Assembly (NCBI GenBank): GCA_041391765.1
Contig: JAWKNJ010000014.1
Coordinates: 62,001 to 126,000 of the forward strand
Origin: SHAN690 sp041391765
GTDB lineage: Bacteria; Bacteroidota; Bacteroidia; Flavobacteriales_G; Salibacteraceae
Direction: 5' to 3'
Length of the DNA stretch: 64,000 bases
Below the pieces are notes generated by a model. The model was not told where the DNA came from. It made no database searches and worked only from the letters and a program-made list of their open reading frames with translations. The first letter of the stretch is position 1, and each line of letters begins with the position of its first letter. The position numbers and the translations under genes were made by a program. Positions 9,596 to 18,120 of the stretch are shown here, in pieces.

Positions 9596-9603
9596 TACCT
9601 TTG
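9596..9603 (+). promoter_or_regulatory. -7 box of purF
   Basis: TACCTTTG matches TAnnTTTG exactly and ends 12 nt before the ATG at 9616. It also shows that an in-frame ATG at 9589 lies upstream of the box and is not the start. Confidence 0.5.
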
Positions 9604-9615
9604 CGTCCTCAAACG

Positions 9616-11508
9616 ATGAGTGATCAAATTAAGCACGAGTGCGGGATTGCGATGGTCCGCCTCTTAAAGCCACTCGAATACTACCGCGAAAAATACGGAA
9701 CGCCCTTCTACGGGCTAAATAAGATGTATCTCCTTATGGAGAAACAGCACAACCGCGGTCAGGATGGTGCAGGTTTAGCAAACATTAAACTGGATGTCCA
9801 ACCGGGTAGCAGGTACATTTCGAGGCATCGATCGAACAGCAACAAACCGATTCAGGACATTTTTGATCACGTGTTTTCGCGATTCAAGGAAGTCACAGAA
9901 AACGATCCGAACAAACTTGGTGACCCTCAATGGCTCAAGGATAATGCAGCTTTTTCGGGCGAAGTATTCCTCGGTCACTTGCGCTACGGAACCTACGGAA
10001 GCAACAGCATCGAGGCTTGTCACCCATTCTTGCGCCAAAACAACTGGATGACCCGCAATCTGGTATTGGCGGGAAACTTCAACATGACCAACGTAGATGA
10101 GCAATTCGACCTTCTCATTGATCTCGGTCAACATCCCAAAAAGAAGGCTGACACCGTAACCGTCCTTGAAAAGATTGGTCACTTTCTGGATGAAGAAAAC
10201 GAAGTGCTTTTCCAGAAGTACAAGCGCTTGGGATATGACAATCGGGACATCACCGGGATGATTTCCAAGAATTTGGATGTGCTCAATATTCTAAAACGAT
10301 CCGCACACGATTTCGATGGCGGCTATGCCATATGCGGAATGGTTGGAAATGGCGACACGTTCGTGATGCGAGATCCAAATGGAATCCGTCCCGCCTTTTG
10401 GTATCAGGATGATGAAGTTGTCGTAGTGGCCAGCGAGCGACCTGTTATCCAAACCGCATTTAATCTTCAAGCTGAACAAGTCAGCGAGATTACTCCCGGT
10501 CATGCCTTGATTATCAAGAAAGACGGCAAGGTGAGCGAAGATATGGTGCGTCAGCCCGGTGAAAAGTTAAGCTGCTCTTTCGAGCGAATCTACTTCTCCC
10601 GAGGAAGTGACAAAGACATTTACAACGAGCGTAAGGCGTTGGGTCGATTGATTGTACCGCGCGTTTTGCAGGCCATCAATGCTGACTTGGACAATACCGT
10701 GTTCAGTTTTATTCCGAACACTGCCGAGGTTTCTTTTTATGGTATGATCAAGGGCTTGGAAGAGTTTCACACGGAACGCAAGCTCCTTGAAATCGACCGC
10801 TTGGATAAAAGTGATCATGATTCTTTACGCAGCATACTCAATGAGCGCGTGCGCATCGAAAAAGTAGCCATCAAGGATGCCAAACTTCGAACATTCATCA
10901 CCCAAGACAGTGACCGAAATGAGATGGTGGCTCACGTATATGACATCACATATGGAACCATCCGACCTGGAGTGGACAACCTGGTTGTGATTGATGATTC
11001 CATCGTTCGAGGCACTACGCTGAAGCGAAGCATCCTTAGGATATTGGATCGACTTGGCCCAAAGAAAATTGTAGTTGTTTCCAGCGCACCGCAAATCCGC
11101 TATCCGGATTGTTACGGCATCGACATGAGCCTGTTCCAAGACTTTGTGGTGTTTCAAGCGGCCGTGGCATTGATTAAAGAAAGCGGGAAAGAAAGCTTAC
11201 TAAGAGATGTTTACAACCTGTGTATCAACGACATTGGAAACATCAATCAAGTGAACCACGTTCAAAAGATCTACGAACAATTCACCGATGATCAAATTTC
11301 GGCCAAGGTGGCTGAATTGCTTCGACCCGAAGACCTGAATGCCGATTTGGAAATTATCTTCCAAAGCATGGATGGATTGCACGAGGCTTGCCCGAACCAC
11401 AAAGGAGACTGGTACTTCAGCGGAAATTACCCTACTAACGGTGGCAATCGTGTGGTAAATCGAGCCTACATCAACTATTTTGAAGGGAAGCGAGAACGGG
11501 CTTACTAA
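9616..11508 (+). CDS. purF: Amidophosphoribosyltransferase, long Bacteroidota form
   Basis: First committed enzyme of purine synthesis: transfers glutamine amide nitrogen to PRPP to give phosphoribosylamine. The N-terminal class II glutaminase begins HECGIAMV, so Cys9 would become the N-terminal nucleophile after propeptide removal; QHNRGQDGAG and GHLRYGTYG follow. The phosphoribosyltransferase half has the PRPP loop VVIDDSIVRGTT near residues 455-470. At 630 aa it is about 120 aa longer than the Escherichia coli enzyme because of insertions, as in other members of this phylum. The start at 9616 is chosen because it puts Cys9 at the usual place and leaves the -7 box outside the gene. It stands alone and overlaps the convergent TonB receptor gene by 4 nt. 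Confidence 0.93.
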   Translation: MSDQIKHECGIAMVRLLKPLEYYREKYGTPFYGLNKMYLLMEKQHNRGQDGAGLANIKLDVQPGSRYISRHRSNSNKPIQDIFDHVFSRFKEVTENDPNKLGDPQWLKDNAAFSGEVFLGHLRYGTYGSNSIEACHPFLRQNNWMTRNLVLAGNFNMTNVDEQFDLLIDLGQHPKKKADTVTVLEKIGHFLDEENEVLFQKYKRLGYDNRDITGMISKNLDVLNILKRSAHDFDGGYAICGMVGNGDTFVMRDPNGIRPAFWYQDDEVVVVASERPVIQTAFNLQAEQVSEITPGHALIIKKDGKVSEDMVRQPGEKLSCSFERIYFSRGSDKDIYNERKALGRLIVPRVLQAINADLDNTVFSFIPNTAEVSFYGMIKGLEEFHTERKLLEIDRLDKSDHDSLRSILNERVRIEKVAIKDAKLRTFITQDSDRNEMVAHVYDITYGTIRPGVDNLVVIDDSIVRGTTLKRSILRILDRLGPKKIVVVSSAPQIRYPDCYGIDMSLFQDFVVFQAAVALIKESGKESLLRDVYNLCINDIGNINQVNHVQKIYEQFTDDQISAKVAELLRPEDLNADLEIIFQSMDGLHEACPNHKGDWYFSGNYPTNGGNRVVNRAYINYFEGKRERAY

Positions 11509-13931
11509 AACGAGATTCGGTAGTAAAACAAGGGTAGTCTGCCCAACTGATATTCCCTGCGAATGGACTTTGCTGGATCGTTGTTTTCATCCGGTGCATA
11601 GGTCAAACTCAGCACGTTTTTAGTATCCAAAAGGTTGACGATGTCAATCCCGATTTCGTGCGTTACATTCTTCGTATTCAAACGATAATTCACCTTTAAG
11701 TCCAAACGGAAGTAATCCGGAAACTGAAGCGTATTCCGTAAGGAATCGACTACTTCAAGTTCTCGGGTTTGATTACTCAATGCGATGTCTGCAGGACCAT
11801 ACCAACGCCCACCGACCGCAGTCACTTTAGATCCGAGTGAAATCATTGATTTCTTTCCCACCTTGAATTCCTTGGCGAAGAGTGCATTCGCAGCATAGCG
11901 TCCATTGAAATCAGTGTTGCGGGTGACTCCATCACTGCCAGTGTACTTGGAATCAAACAGAGAAAGTGTGGTCAGGAAGTAGTAGGTTCTGGCGAAGTAT
12001 TTTTCCAATGTGAACTCTATTCCGTAGTTGGTTTGAGTTCCCTTGTTGACCAACGTATCCGGGAAAAAGCGTTCGAATCCGCTCCCGGTATTCGCTAAGG
12101 AAAATGAACTCGGGTTCTTCTCCACCGGAATGTTCCACAAGGTTTGATAATATACCTCCGTTTTGAAACGCGCGGTCTTCGTGATCATCTCCTCGTAGCC
12201 CATGACCGCATGCCACGAATAGGTGAAATCCATGGTTTTATTCAGCAACTTTCTGGTTCCATCCGAATTCTCGGACAGGCTATAGAAATACATATAATAA
12301 GGCTGCGTTTGAGAGTGCAATCCGGTTCCGGCTGTCACCGCTCCACCTCTTTTGAATGTTCTGCGCAGTGCTATTCGAGGTTCGACCCAGCTGATCGAAT
12401 GACTCAATGTGAAGTACTGACTGTGAAGTCCGGCCGTGATGGTCAATCCTTTGTCATTGCGATATTTCCACTGAACGTAGGGTTCGAGCAATTGCGCTTG
12501 TTGTTCCGAATACCACCGCACTCGCCAATTCAAAAAGTCTGTCTGAGTCGAGTCGAAGATCCACGTGCTGTCCTGATAGTTGAAGAAAAATTGCTGTGCG
12601 ACTACCCCGAATTTCAATACGTTTCTTCGATTCAACTTTGTGTTTATGAATGAATGGGCAACGACCCGATCATCACGGAATACATAATCCAATAGCGCCT
12701 TGGAGGAATCCAGATGATAGGTATTCTCAGGACTAAGGTGACGATAAATCAACTCGTGGTAGGAGTTCACACGGCTGTGATTGTACGCAACTACCGTTTT
12801 CCAGTATGACCTTTCGTTCAACGCGTGCACGTAGCTCACACCCGTAACACCCATTTGCGATCCGAAGTATTGATCCCGGTCGTTGTCGCCATAGATGTTG
12901 CGCTCATCGGGTGACTTTTGGTCACTGATTAGAATATCAATATCGCTCCAACCTCCAACACCAAAAACGGAGAGCGAGTTGGAACCTTTTCCAGGAACAT
13001 TCACATAAAAAGAACCATCCATGTACTTTGGAATAGCTGAAGTGCCATAATTGATGCCGAGTCCACCAATGAGTGCCAGTGTGGAATAGCGGTACGTTGC
13101 CAGATAGGTGATGTTCTTCTCTTTGTTGATCGGTCCTTCAATAAGCGCCTTCGTTCCGAGAAATCCAAACTCACCGATAAACTCATGCTTTTCGTTGTTC
13201 CCCGGGCGCATGTTGAGATCAAATACACCTGCATTGGCGTTCCCAAATTCAGCAGGAAAAGCACCCGTGTAGAAATCACTATTCCCCAGCGTCAGGTTGT
13301 TCAATATACTGACAGAACCTCCCGCGGTCCCTGGAATGTTGAAGTGATTTGGATTTGAAATTGGAATGTCTTCCAATCGCCAAAGAATCGCCTGAGGCGA
13401 ATTGCCCCGAATCACAATATCGTTTCTCGAATCGTCCGCGCCCTGCACTCCTGCAAAGTTGCTGGCCATTCGAGAAGGTTCACCCCGGCTTCCCGCGTAG
13501 CGCTCCGTTTCTGCCACGTTAAATTGCCGTGCACTTACGATCGCCATTTCATTGAGCGGCTCCCCGTCCCGTGTTGCGTTAATTTCAACTGCTTCTAATT
13601 CGGTAGCCGATTCCTCCAAGTCGATATTGAGAATGGTTTGTCGACCTGAGTTGACAATCACATTATTGACATATTGTGGCAGGTAACCAAGAAAAGTGAA
13701 CTTCAGTTCGTGGCGACCGATGGACAGGTTTTCCAGTTCATAACGACCATCTACATCGGTGGTTGTTCCGGTGATATTATTCGGATCATCCATCAAAATC
13801 ACATTCACGCCCGGAATCGGCTGCTTGCTTTCCTTGTCAACGATTCTACCGCGAATACTCCGCGTGATTTCCTGTGATTGAACCACTAAATAGGCACAAA
13901 CACAAACAATGGTGGCGATGGTTCTGATCAT
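11505..13931 (-). CDS. TonB-dependent outer-membrane receptor with CarboxypepD_reg-like domain
   Basis: 808 aa. Signal peptide (1-19, ending VVQSQ), then a CarboxypepD_reg-like Ig fold (about 25-110: IRGRIVDKESKQPIPGVNV, DGRYELENL), a plug domain (about 120-230, with DIVIRGNSPQAILWRLEDIP) and a beta-barrel with aromatic strand ends, closing in YYRISF. Such receptors import large ligands with energy from TonB. There is no SusD-like partner, so a starch-type complex is unlikely. Its substrate cannot be told from the sequence. Divergent from the SPOR-like gene, with which it shares an upstream 13-bp motif. A near-match to the -7 box (CATTTTTG, minus strand 13949-13942) lies 10 nt before the ATG. 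Confidence 0.9.
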   Translation of the reverse strand: MIRTIATIVCVCAYLVVQSQEITRSIRGRIVDKESKQPIPGVNVILMDDPNNITGTTTDVDGRYELENLSIGRHELKFTFLGYLPQYVNNVIVNSGRQTILNIDLEESATELEAVEINATRDGEPLNEMAIVSARQFNVAETERYAGSRGEPSRMASNFAGVQGADDSRNDIVIRGNSPQAILWRLEDIPISNPNHFNIPGTAGGSVSILNNLTLGNSDFYTGAFPAEFGNANAGVFDLNMRPGNNEKHEFIGEFGFLGTKALIEGPINKEKNITYLATYRYSTLALIGGLGINYGTSAIPKYMDGSFYVNVPGKGSNSLSVFGVGGWSDIDILISDQKSPDERNIYGDNDRDQYFGSQMGVTGVSYVHALNERSYWKTVVAYNHSRVNSYHELIYRHLSPENTYHLDSSKALLDYVFRDDRVVAHSFINTKLNRRNVLKFGVVAQQFFFNYQDSTWIFDSTQTDFLNWRVRWYSEQQAQLLEPYVQWKYRNDKGLTITAGLHSQYFTLSHSISWVEPRIALRRTFKRGGAVTAGTGLHSQTQPYYMYFYSLSENSDGTRKLLNKTMDFTYSWHAVMGYEEMITKTARFKTEVYYQTLWNIPVEKNPSSFSLANTGSGFERFFPDTLVNKGTQTNYGIEFTLEKYFARTYYFLTTLSLFDSKYTGSDGVTRNTDFNGRYAANALFAKEFKVGKKSMISLGSKVTAVGGRWYGPADIALSNQTRELEVVDSLRNTLQFPDYFRLDLKVNYRLNTKNVTHEIGIDIVNLLDTKNVLSLTYAPDENNDPAKSIRREYQLGRLPLFYYRISF

Positions 13932-13952
13932 AGGGTGCGATCAAAAATGTGA

Positions 13953-13965
13953 TTTTAGACAACAC
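13953..13965 (-). promoter_or_regulatory. 13-bp shared upstream motif, copy 1 (TonB receptor side)
   Basis: On the minus strand GTGTTGTCTAAAA, ending 21 nt before the receptor ATG and just upstream of its presumed -7 box. It is a perfect inverted copy of 14114-14126, so each divergent gene has the motif upstream in the same orientation. Confidence 0.45.
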
Positions 13966-14113
13966 GATTTTCACGGAAATTTTCAGAAAACGTAACCGAA
14001 ACTTGGAACATCCCGTACAAGCAACCAACGACCCAGCTATTCGGGGAATGGGATTGAGGAGTTTCATTTCAAAATAGCAAGACAAAATTGAACCGGACAA
14101 CTTTCTGTTCGGG

Positions 14114-14126
14114 GTGTTGTCTAAAA
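14114..14126 (+). promoter_or_regulatory. 13-bp shared upstream motif, copy 2 (SPOR-like gene side)
   Basis: GTGTTGTCTAAAA, identical to the minus-strand copy at 13965-13953 and 83 nt before the SPOR-like gene start. The 148 bp between the two copies hold no gene and no other clear structure. A common regulator of both genes is the simplest reading; ends of a tiny mobile repeat are an alternative. Confidence 0.45.
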
Positions 14127-14209
14127 GGTAATTGAGGATTCAAATCGTTCTTTCCACATTAGATCGAGGTTAAACCACCAACTAACTGTAACCTTTAAAA
14201 TCTAGTGTT

Positions 14210-14875
14210 ATGAAAAATCTGCTACCGATTGTTGTTGCGCTAATCATGTTGATGGTATTTGCTGCCGTTGTACCAGCGCAAACCCGAATTCACAACCCCA
14301 ATTTGCCAAAATCTCTGGTTTTCCAGTGGAAGATTCAGTGCAATGCCGTGCATTCCGACTGGAGGAACTCAGATTTCACCATAAGTCGCGGTGCTGATGG
14401 TCTGATCGTGTACTACGGTACTTATCGCACCATTGGAGAAGCCATGGAAAACGTACCCAGCCTTCCTGAAGGTGTCAGTACCACTCAGGTTTCGTTGGTG
14501 CCATTCTTCAATCAATACAGCATTTCTGCTGCGGATGCCTTCGCATTGGCAGGTAACAGAAACTATTTTGAAATGAATGGAGAAAAAGTAGAGAAGGCTG
14601 TTTCATTCACGGTTTACTTCGGCACTTATGATCAACCGATGAGCATCAAATCTTCGCCTGTTAGCACCGAATACTTAAGCTTCGAGGTTCTTCCAAACAG
14701 AACATTCGCCTACGCGGCAGGACAGTTCAATGAATTGAATGAAGCTGAAGCGTATGTAGATGAATTGAGGTCAAGAGGTTTTGATAGAGCTGAGGTGATG
14801 AAGTACCTGAATGGTCAAAAATTGGCCATGGTAGAATTGGAACAAATATTCGCCTACGCAGACATAACGTTCTAA
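14210..14875 (+). CDS. Secreted SPOR-like repeat protein
   Basis: 221 aa with a signal peptide (1-24, ending VPAQ). The mature part appears to hold three related units with a short strand ending in a Gly-Thr-Tyr or Gly-Gln-Phe turn: VYYGTYRTIGEA (about 65-75), VYFGTYDQP (about 140-150) and YAAGQFNELNEAEAYVDEL followed by RGFDRAEVMKYL (about 170-205). The last one matches the SPOR pattern (strand-turn-helix-strand) known for binding denuded peptidoglycan glycans. No amidase or other catalytic domain is present. The role is unknown; a periplasmic or cell-wall-associated binding protein is inference. Single-gene unit with its own terminator downstream. Confidence 0.7.
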   Translation: MKNLLPIVVALIMLMVFAAVVPAQTRIHNPNLPKSLVFQWKIQCNAVHSDWRNSDFTISRGADGLIVYYGTYRTIGEAMENVPSLPEGVSTTQVSLVPFFNQYSISAADAFALAGNRNYFEMNGEKVEKAVSFTVYFGTYDQPMSIKSSPVSTEYLSFEVLPNRTFAYAAGQFNELNEAEAYVDELRSRGFDRAEVMKYLNGQKLAMVELEQIFAYADITF

Positions 14876-14903
14876 CCCTTGGCGCGAAAGCGCTTAAAGT
14901 AAG

Positions 14904-14956
14904 CCTGCCGCATTTCCATAGCCAACTAAACCTATGTGATCTGCGGCAGGTTTTTT
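14904..14956 (+). terminator. Rho-independent terminator of the SPOR-like gene
   Basis: A 9-bp perfect stem CCTGCCGCA / TGCGGCAGG (14904-14912 with 14942-14950) is followed directly by six T residues. The loop is long (29 nt). It sits 28 nt after the stop codon and also separates the gene from the convergent DUF2480 gene. Confidence 0.8.
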
Positions 14957-14975
14957 ACCAAAAAAAAGTCTGGTG

Positions 14976-15479
14976 CTACTTCCTCTTGAAAAGAGGAACC
15001 GTAGAACATGGTTCTCCAAACATCAGCGACTTGACCACAGGCGTCAGAAGCATCGAAAGTTCAACATAAATGCTTTCGCTGATGGCTTCATCACTGCAAC
15101 CTTTTACGATTACACGCTGATCTTGATATTCACTGAGGTCGATAGAGCAGATGAAGTCTCGCCACAACTCTAGTTTCAGCTCCGATTCACTTCCGAAAAT
15201 GGTCTTGACAGCAACATCAGCAAGCTGCGTAGCCATCAGCATATAAGCCCAAGTAGGCACAATGGCATCAGCACTGCAATAGATGTGAACGGCCTTGTCT
15301 CGGTAGGCTTCCCAATTATGATGAGCTACAAATTCTCTGAAGTCTTTCTCTCGAAGCACCAATCCTTCAAATAAGGCAACGGCAATGTCGATTCCGACAA
15401 TTTGCCAATCGGGCCTTTGCTCTTCGAGATCAAGCGTGATTAAGCCACTTTTTGCAACCTTATTTTCGATTTCTTCCAT
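14976..15479 (-). CDS. DUF2480 family protein
   Basis: 167 aa, soluble, no signal peptide. Features of the DUF2480 family seen here are the early motif SGLITLDLE, the WQIVGIDIA stretch, HIYCSADAIVPTWAYMLM and a conserved Cys in VKGCSDE. This family is confined to Bacteroidota and is found next to suf genes. Here it is the last gene of a six-gene operon, directly after sufT (the start abuts the sufT stop). A role in Fe-S cluster assembly or delivery is inferred from this neighbourhood only. Confidence 0.85.
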   Translation of the reverse strand: MEEIENKVAKSGLITLDLEEQRPDWQIVGIDIAVALFEGLVLREKDFREFVAHHNWEAYRDKAVHIYCSADAIVPTWAYMLMATQLADVAVKTIFGSESELKLELWRDFICSIDLSEYQDQRVIVKGCSDEAISESIYVELSMLLTPVVKSLMFGEPCSTVPLFKRK

Positions 15480-15802
15480 CAGATAAGCCCCAATTCAACA
15501 AGCGCCTCTTCGCTCATCATGTCTTTGTCCCATGGTGGCTCCCAAGTGAGGTCGATGGATGCTTTTGTAATGCCTTCAACTCCCGCCACCTTTTCTTCAA
15601 CTTCTACTGGAAGGCTTTCAGCAACAGGACAACTTGGCGAAGTCAGTGTCATAACGATGGTCGCTTCTTTTTCATCATTGATCTTGATCTCATAGATCAA
15701 CCCAAGCTCATAAATGTCCACAGGAATTTCCGGGTCATAAACTGTTTTTAGGGCATTGACAATGCTTTGTTCCAATTGCTTTTTCTCCTCTCTATCCATC
15801 AC
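15479..15802 (-). CDS. sufT: SUF-system Fe-S assembly protein of the MIP18/DUF59 family
   Basis: 107 aa. It has the family signatures DPEIPVDIYELGLIY (about 23-37) and TSPSCPVAE, with the conserved Cys at 58. DUF59 proteins act in maturation or delivery of Fe-S clusters. It overlaps the sufE stop by 4 nt (ATGA-type coupling) and is followed at once by DUF2480. A second Met one codon later could be the start. The main sufABCDS genes lie at 46150-52649. Confidence 0.9.
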   Translation of the reverse strand: MMDREEKKQLEQSIVNALKTVYDPEIPVDIYELGLIYEIKINDEKEATIVMTLTSPSCPVAESLPVEVEEKVAGVEGITKASIDLTWEPPWDKDMMSEEALVELGLI

Positions 15803-16230
15803 TCACTATTCAATTTGGCCTGATGGGCCAAGGCGTACATTTTCATTTTTTTGATCATCGAAACCAAGCCATTCGCCCTGTTCGGACTCAGATGCTCCTT
15901 TAATCCGATCTTATCCACAAAGTAAAGGTCTGCATTTACAATTTCCGAGGGTGTATGTCCTGATAAAACCCTTACCATGAGTCCTACAATGCCTCGCGTA
16001 ATCACAGCATCACTGTCGGCCTTGAATGCCAATAAACCATTGTGTTCCTCGGCATGAAGCCAAACTCGACTTTGACAGCCTTTTACCAGGTTATCCTCTG
16101 TTTTGTAGGCTATATCCAATTCCGGAAGTTCTTTTCCGAATGAAATGATGTGCTCATACTTATCCATCCACTCATCGAAGAATCCAAACTCTTCGATCAC
16201 TCCGTCCTGTATTTCGTTGATCGATTTCAT
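15799..16230 (-). CDS. sufE: SufE-type sulfur acceptor for cysteine desulfurase
   Basis: 143 aa, cytoplasmic. SufE takes persulfide sulfur from SufS and passes it to the SufBCD scaffold. The active Cys is C52 in DNLVKGCQSRVW, the canonical SufE loop, and the C-terminal half has NRANGLVSMIKKM-type helix sequence. It overlaps rfaE2 by 4 nt and sufT by 4 nt. It is separated from sufS by about 30 kb, so the SufS/SufE pair is transcribed from two places. Confidence 0.93.
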   Translation of the reverse strand: MKSINEIQDGVIEEFGFFDEWMDKYEHIISFGKELPELDIAYKTEDNLVKGCQSRVWLHAEEHNGLLAFKADSDAVITRGIVGLMVRVLSGHTPSEIVNADLYFVDKIGLKEHLSPNRANGLVSMIKKMKMYALAHQAKLNSE

Positions 16231-16733
16231 TCGATACCGTGTGCTTGGATGATGCGCTTTTCTATGTTGGTAGTAGAGTATCCCTTTAAAAATGACAACT
16301 GTTTCACCTCTCCGCCATGATTCATTACCTCCTCCGCTCCAACAATGTCCTTGATTTCATAATCTCCGCCCTTTACTAAAACATCTGGCAGCAATACGCT
16401 GATTATTTGAAGGGGTGTTGGTTCATCGAAAATCACGACAAGGTCGACAGATTCTAGTCCCGCAAGCACCAGTGCCCTCGCTTTTTGTGAATTGATCGGA
16501 CGCGCAGGACCCTTATTCAAGTCTCGGGCTGAGCCATCGCTGTTCAATCCCAATATCAGCTTGGTTCCTAAGGCCTTGGCTTCGCTCAAATAGTGCACAT
16601 GCCCGGGGTGAAGGATGTCAAATACCCCATTGGTGAAAACAACCTTTTCACCAGCATCTCGCCACGCTTGTCGAACGGACAAGGCATGTTCCAGAGACTG
16701 AATTTTATTCTGGTATGCTGTTGAGTCAGACAT
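16227..16733 (-). CDS. rfaE2: D-glycero-beta-D-manno-heptose 1-phosphate adenylyltransferase
   Basis: 168 aa cytidylyltransferase-fold enzyme that makes ADP-heptose from heptose 1-phosphate and ATP, for the LPS inner core. It shows GVFDILHPGHVHYL with the HxGH nucleotide-binding motif (HPGH, 42-45), ARPINSQKAR and the late YSTTNIEKRI (ISSTxI-like) motif. Only the adenylyltransferase half of the bifunctional HldE is present, so the kinase must be encoded elsewhere. Its start overlaps the upstream membrane-protein gene by 8 nt and its end overlaps sufE. Confidence 0.92.
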   Translation of the reverse strand: MSDSTAYQNKIQSLEHALSVRQAWRDAGEKVVFTNGVFDILHPGHVHYLSEAKALGTKLILGLNSDGSARDLNKGPARPINSQKARALVLAGLESVDLVVIFDEPTPLQIISVLLPDVLVKGGDYEIKDIVGAEEVMNHGGEVKQLSFLKGYSTTNIEKRIIQAHGIE

Positions 16734-17724
16734 CGCTTGGCTGCTTCGAATTTAGCAGAGGCATCGCTAAAACAGAAAGAAAGCCCACCAAGATGATCGC
16801 CAAGGTTTGACCGGTCCAGATAATCCAACCAAATGCGTAGCCTAAATCTTTGTTTATTCCGTAAAGCAATAAAATCGCCATGACGGCCAACGGATATGCT
16901 CCCAGTCCACCCTGAACAGCAACAATGGTAAGCCCACCTAGTGCGAATGAAGCCATTACTCCACCGAATGGAACTTCGGCTGTTTCCGGAAATGCTTTGA
17001 GAGCAACATAGTACATGACAACATAGGCAATCCAAATCATGGCCGTATGAAAATAGAATCCAAGTTGGCCCTTCATCCTCTTAATAGACTTCATACCGTC
17101 CATCAATCCGTGCACTTTTTCTCTGAAAAACACCGCAAACTTGTGGGTGGACTTATTCAGAAATCTCCAGCCCAGATAGGCGACTCCGAGTCCTAGAACA
17201 CCGATGCCTATTAGTATCAATGCGGCATCCGACTTTTCAGCCAATGGTCCCAGTGCATCTGCCAAAAATTCGCTGAGAATTTCGATTTGCAGAATGGAGG
17301 TGAAAATCATGATGAATACCAAAATGATGGCGTCCACTACGCGCTCTGCCACCACTGTTCCAAACAGCTTTTCGAACGGATGCTTTTGATATCGTGTAAG
17401 CACGGCACAACGCGTTACCTCACCTAATCTGGGAAAAGCGAGATTGGCGAGATAACCTATCATGACTGCAGCAAATCGATTTGGCAAATTGATGTGAATG
17501 TTGAGCGATTCAAGCGGATATCTCCAGCGATAAGCCCTGAACACGTGACTGGTAATTGCAATAACCATTGACAGCAATATCCACCAATAATTTGCTTCGC
17601 GAAATGACTCAATGATATTCTGCTTGTCTTCCTCGGTTAGATCCTTGTAAATGATCCAAATGAGAAAGAAACCGAGTGCCAGCGAAAGCAGCACTTGCAA
17701 GATTGATTTGAGCTTCTTGTTCAA
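16726..17724 (-). CDS. Lysylphosphatidylglycerol-synthase-TM / flippase-like membrane protein
   Basis: 332 aa, about eight predicted membrane helices. It matches the UPF0104 family (membrane part of MprF, AglD) through SMVIAITSHVFRAYRWRYPL near the N-terminus and GYLANLAFPRLGEVTRCAVL (about 90-110). It lacks the soluble aminoacyl-transferase domain, so it is not MprF itself. Members are thought to move or modify polar lipids; the substrate here is unknown. Between panD (5 nt upstream) and rfaE2 (overlap 8 nt) in the operon; the neighbour rfaE2 hints at an envelope-lipid role. Confidence 0.85.
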   Translation of the reverse strand: MNKKLKSILQVLLSLALGFFLIWIIYKDLTEEDKQNIIESFREANYWWILLSMVIAITSHVFRAYRWRYPLESLNIHINLPNRFAAVMIGYLANLAFPRLGEVTRCAVLTRYQKHPFEKLFGTVVAERVVDAIILVFIMIFTSILQIEILSEFLADALGPLAEKSDAALILIGIGVLGLGVAYLGWRFLNKSTHKFAVFFREKVHGLMDGMKSIKRMKGQLGFYFHTAMIWIAYVVMYYVALKAFPETAEVPFGGVMASFALGGLTIVAVQGGLGAYPLAVMAILLLYGINKDLGYAFGWIIWTGQTLAIILVGFLSVLAMPLLNSKQPSDV

Positions 17725-17729
17725 GAGCG

Positions 17730-18083
17730 TTAGGCGGTAAGCGTGTTTGTCTTTTCGTCCGGAAATATGACAGTGGGCTTGAATGATTTTGCCTCTTCAA
17801 AGTCAATCGAAGCGTAAGAAATAATGATGATAATATCTCCCTTTTGAACTTTTCGTGCCGCAGGTCCATTCAAGCTGATCGTTCCTGAACCGGCCTTCCC
17901 TGTGATCACATATGTTTCCAGCCTTTCACCGTTATTGATGTTGACCACAGAAACCTTTTCCCCCTCAATTAAATTGGCGGCCCTCATCAGGTTAGCGTCA
18001 ATCTCAATACTTCCAATATAGTCGAGGTGCGCGTCTGTAACTTTAACGCGATGTATCTTCGACTTCAGTACTTCTATCCTCAT
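17730..18083 (-). CDS. panD: Aspartate 1-decarboxylase
   Basis: 117 aa. Makes beta-alanine from aspartate for pantothenate and coenzyme A. The self-processing site is G24-S25 (YIGSIEID), where Ser25 becomes the pyruvoyl cofactor. LNGPAARKVQKGDIIIIISY is the typical later motif. First gene of the operon panD - flippase-like - rfaE2 - sufE - sufT - DUF2480, with spacings of 5 nt or overlaps throughout, so all six should be on one mRNA. It may need a maturation factor in some taxa; none is seen nearby. Confidence 0.95.
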   Translation of the reverse strand: MRIEVLKSKIHRVKVTDAHLDYIGSIEIDANLMRAANLIEGEKVSVVNINNGERLETYVITGKAGSGTISLNGPAARKVQKGDIIIIISYASIDFEEAKSFKPTVIFPDEKTNTLTA

Positions 18084-18090
18084 TTCGCGG

Positions 18091-18098
18091 CAAAATTA
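18091..18098 (-). promoter_or_regulatory. -7 box of the panD operon
   Basis: On the minus strand TAATTTTG (exact TAnnTTTG) ends 7 nt before the panD ATG at 18083, with TTTC 17 nt upstream as a poor -33 element. The mRNA should start at or almost at the start codon. Confidence 0.5.
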
Positions 18099-18120
18099 GG
18101 AATAAAAAATGCCTTGAAAT

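Noticed and set aside
9775..10182. 135-aa minus-strand frame inside purF
   Set aside because: Antisense to purF and without any recognisable protein character.
12144..12653. 169-aa plus-strand frame inside the TonB receptor gene
   Set aside because: Lies antisense to a clear long gene; composition (many Arg, Ile, Gln, no domain) is that of a shadow frame.
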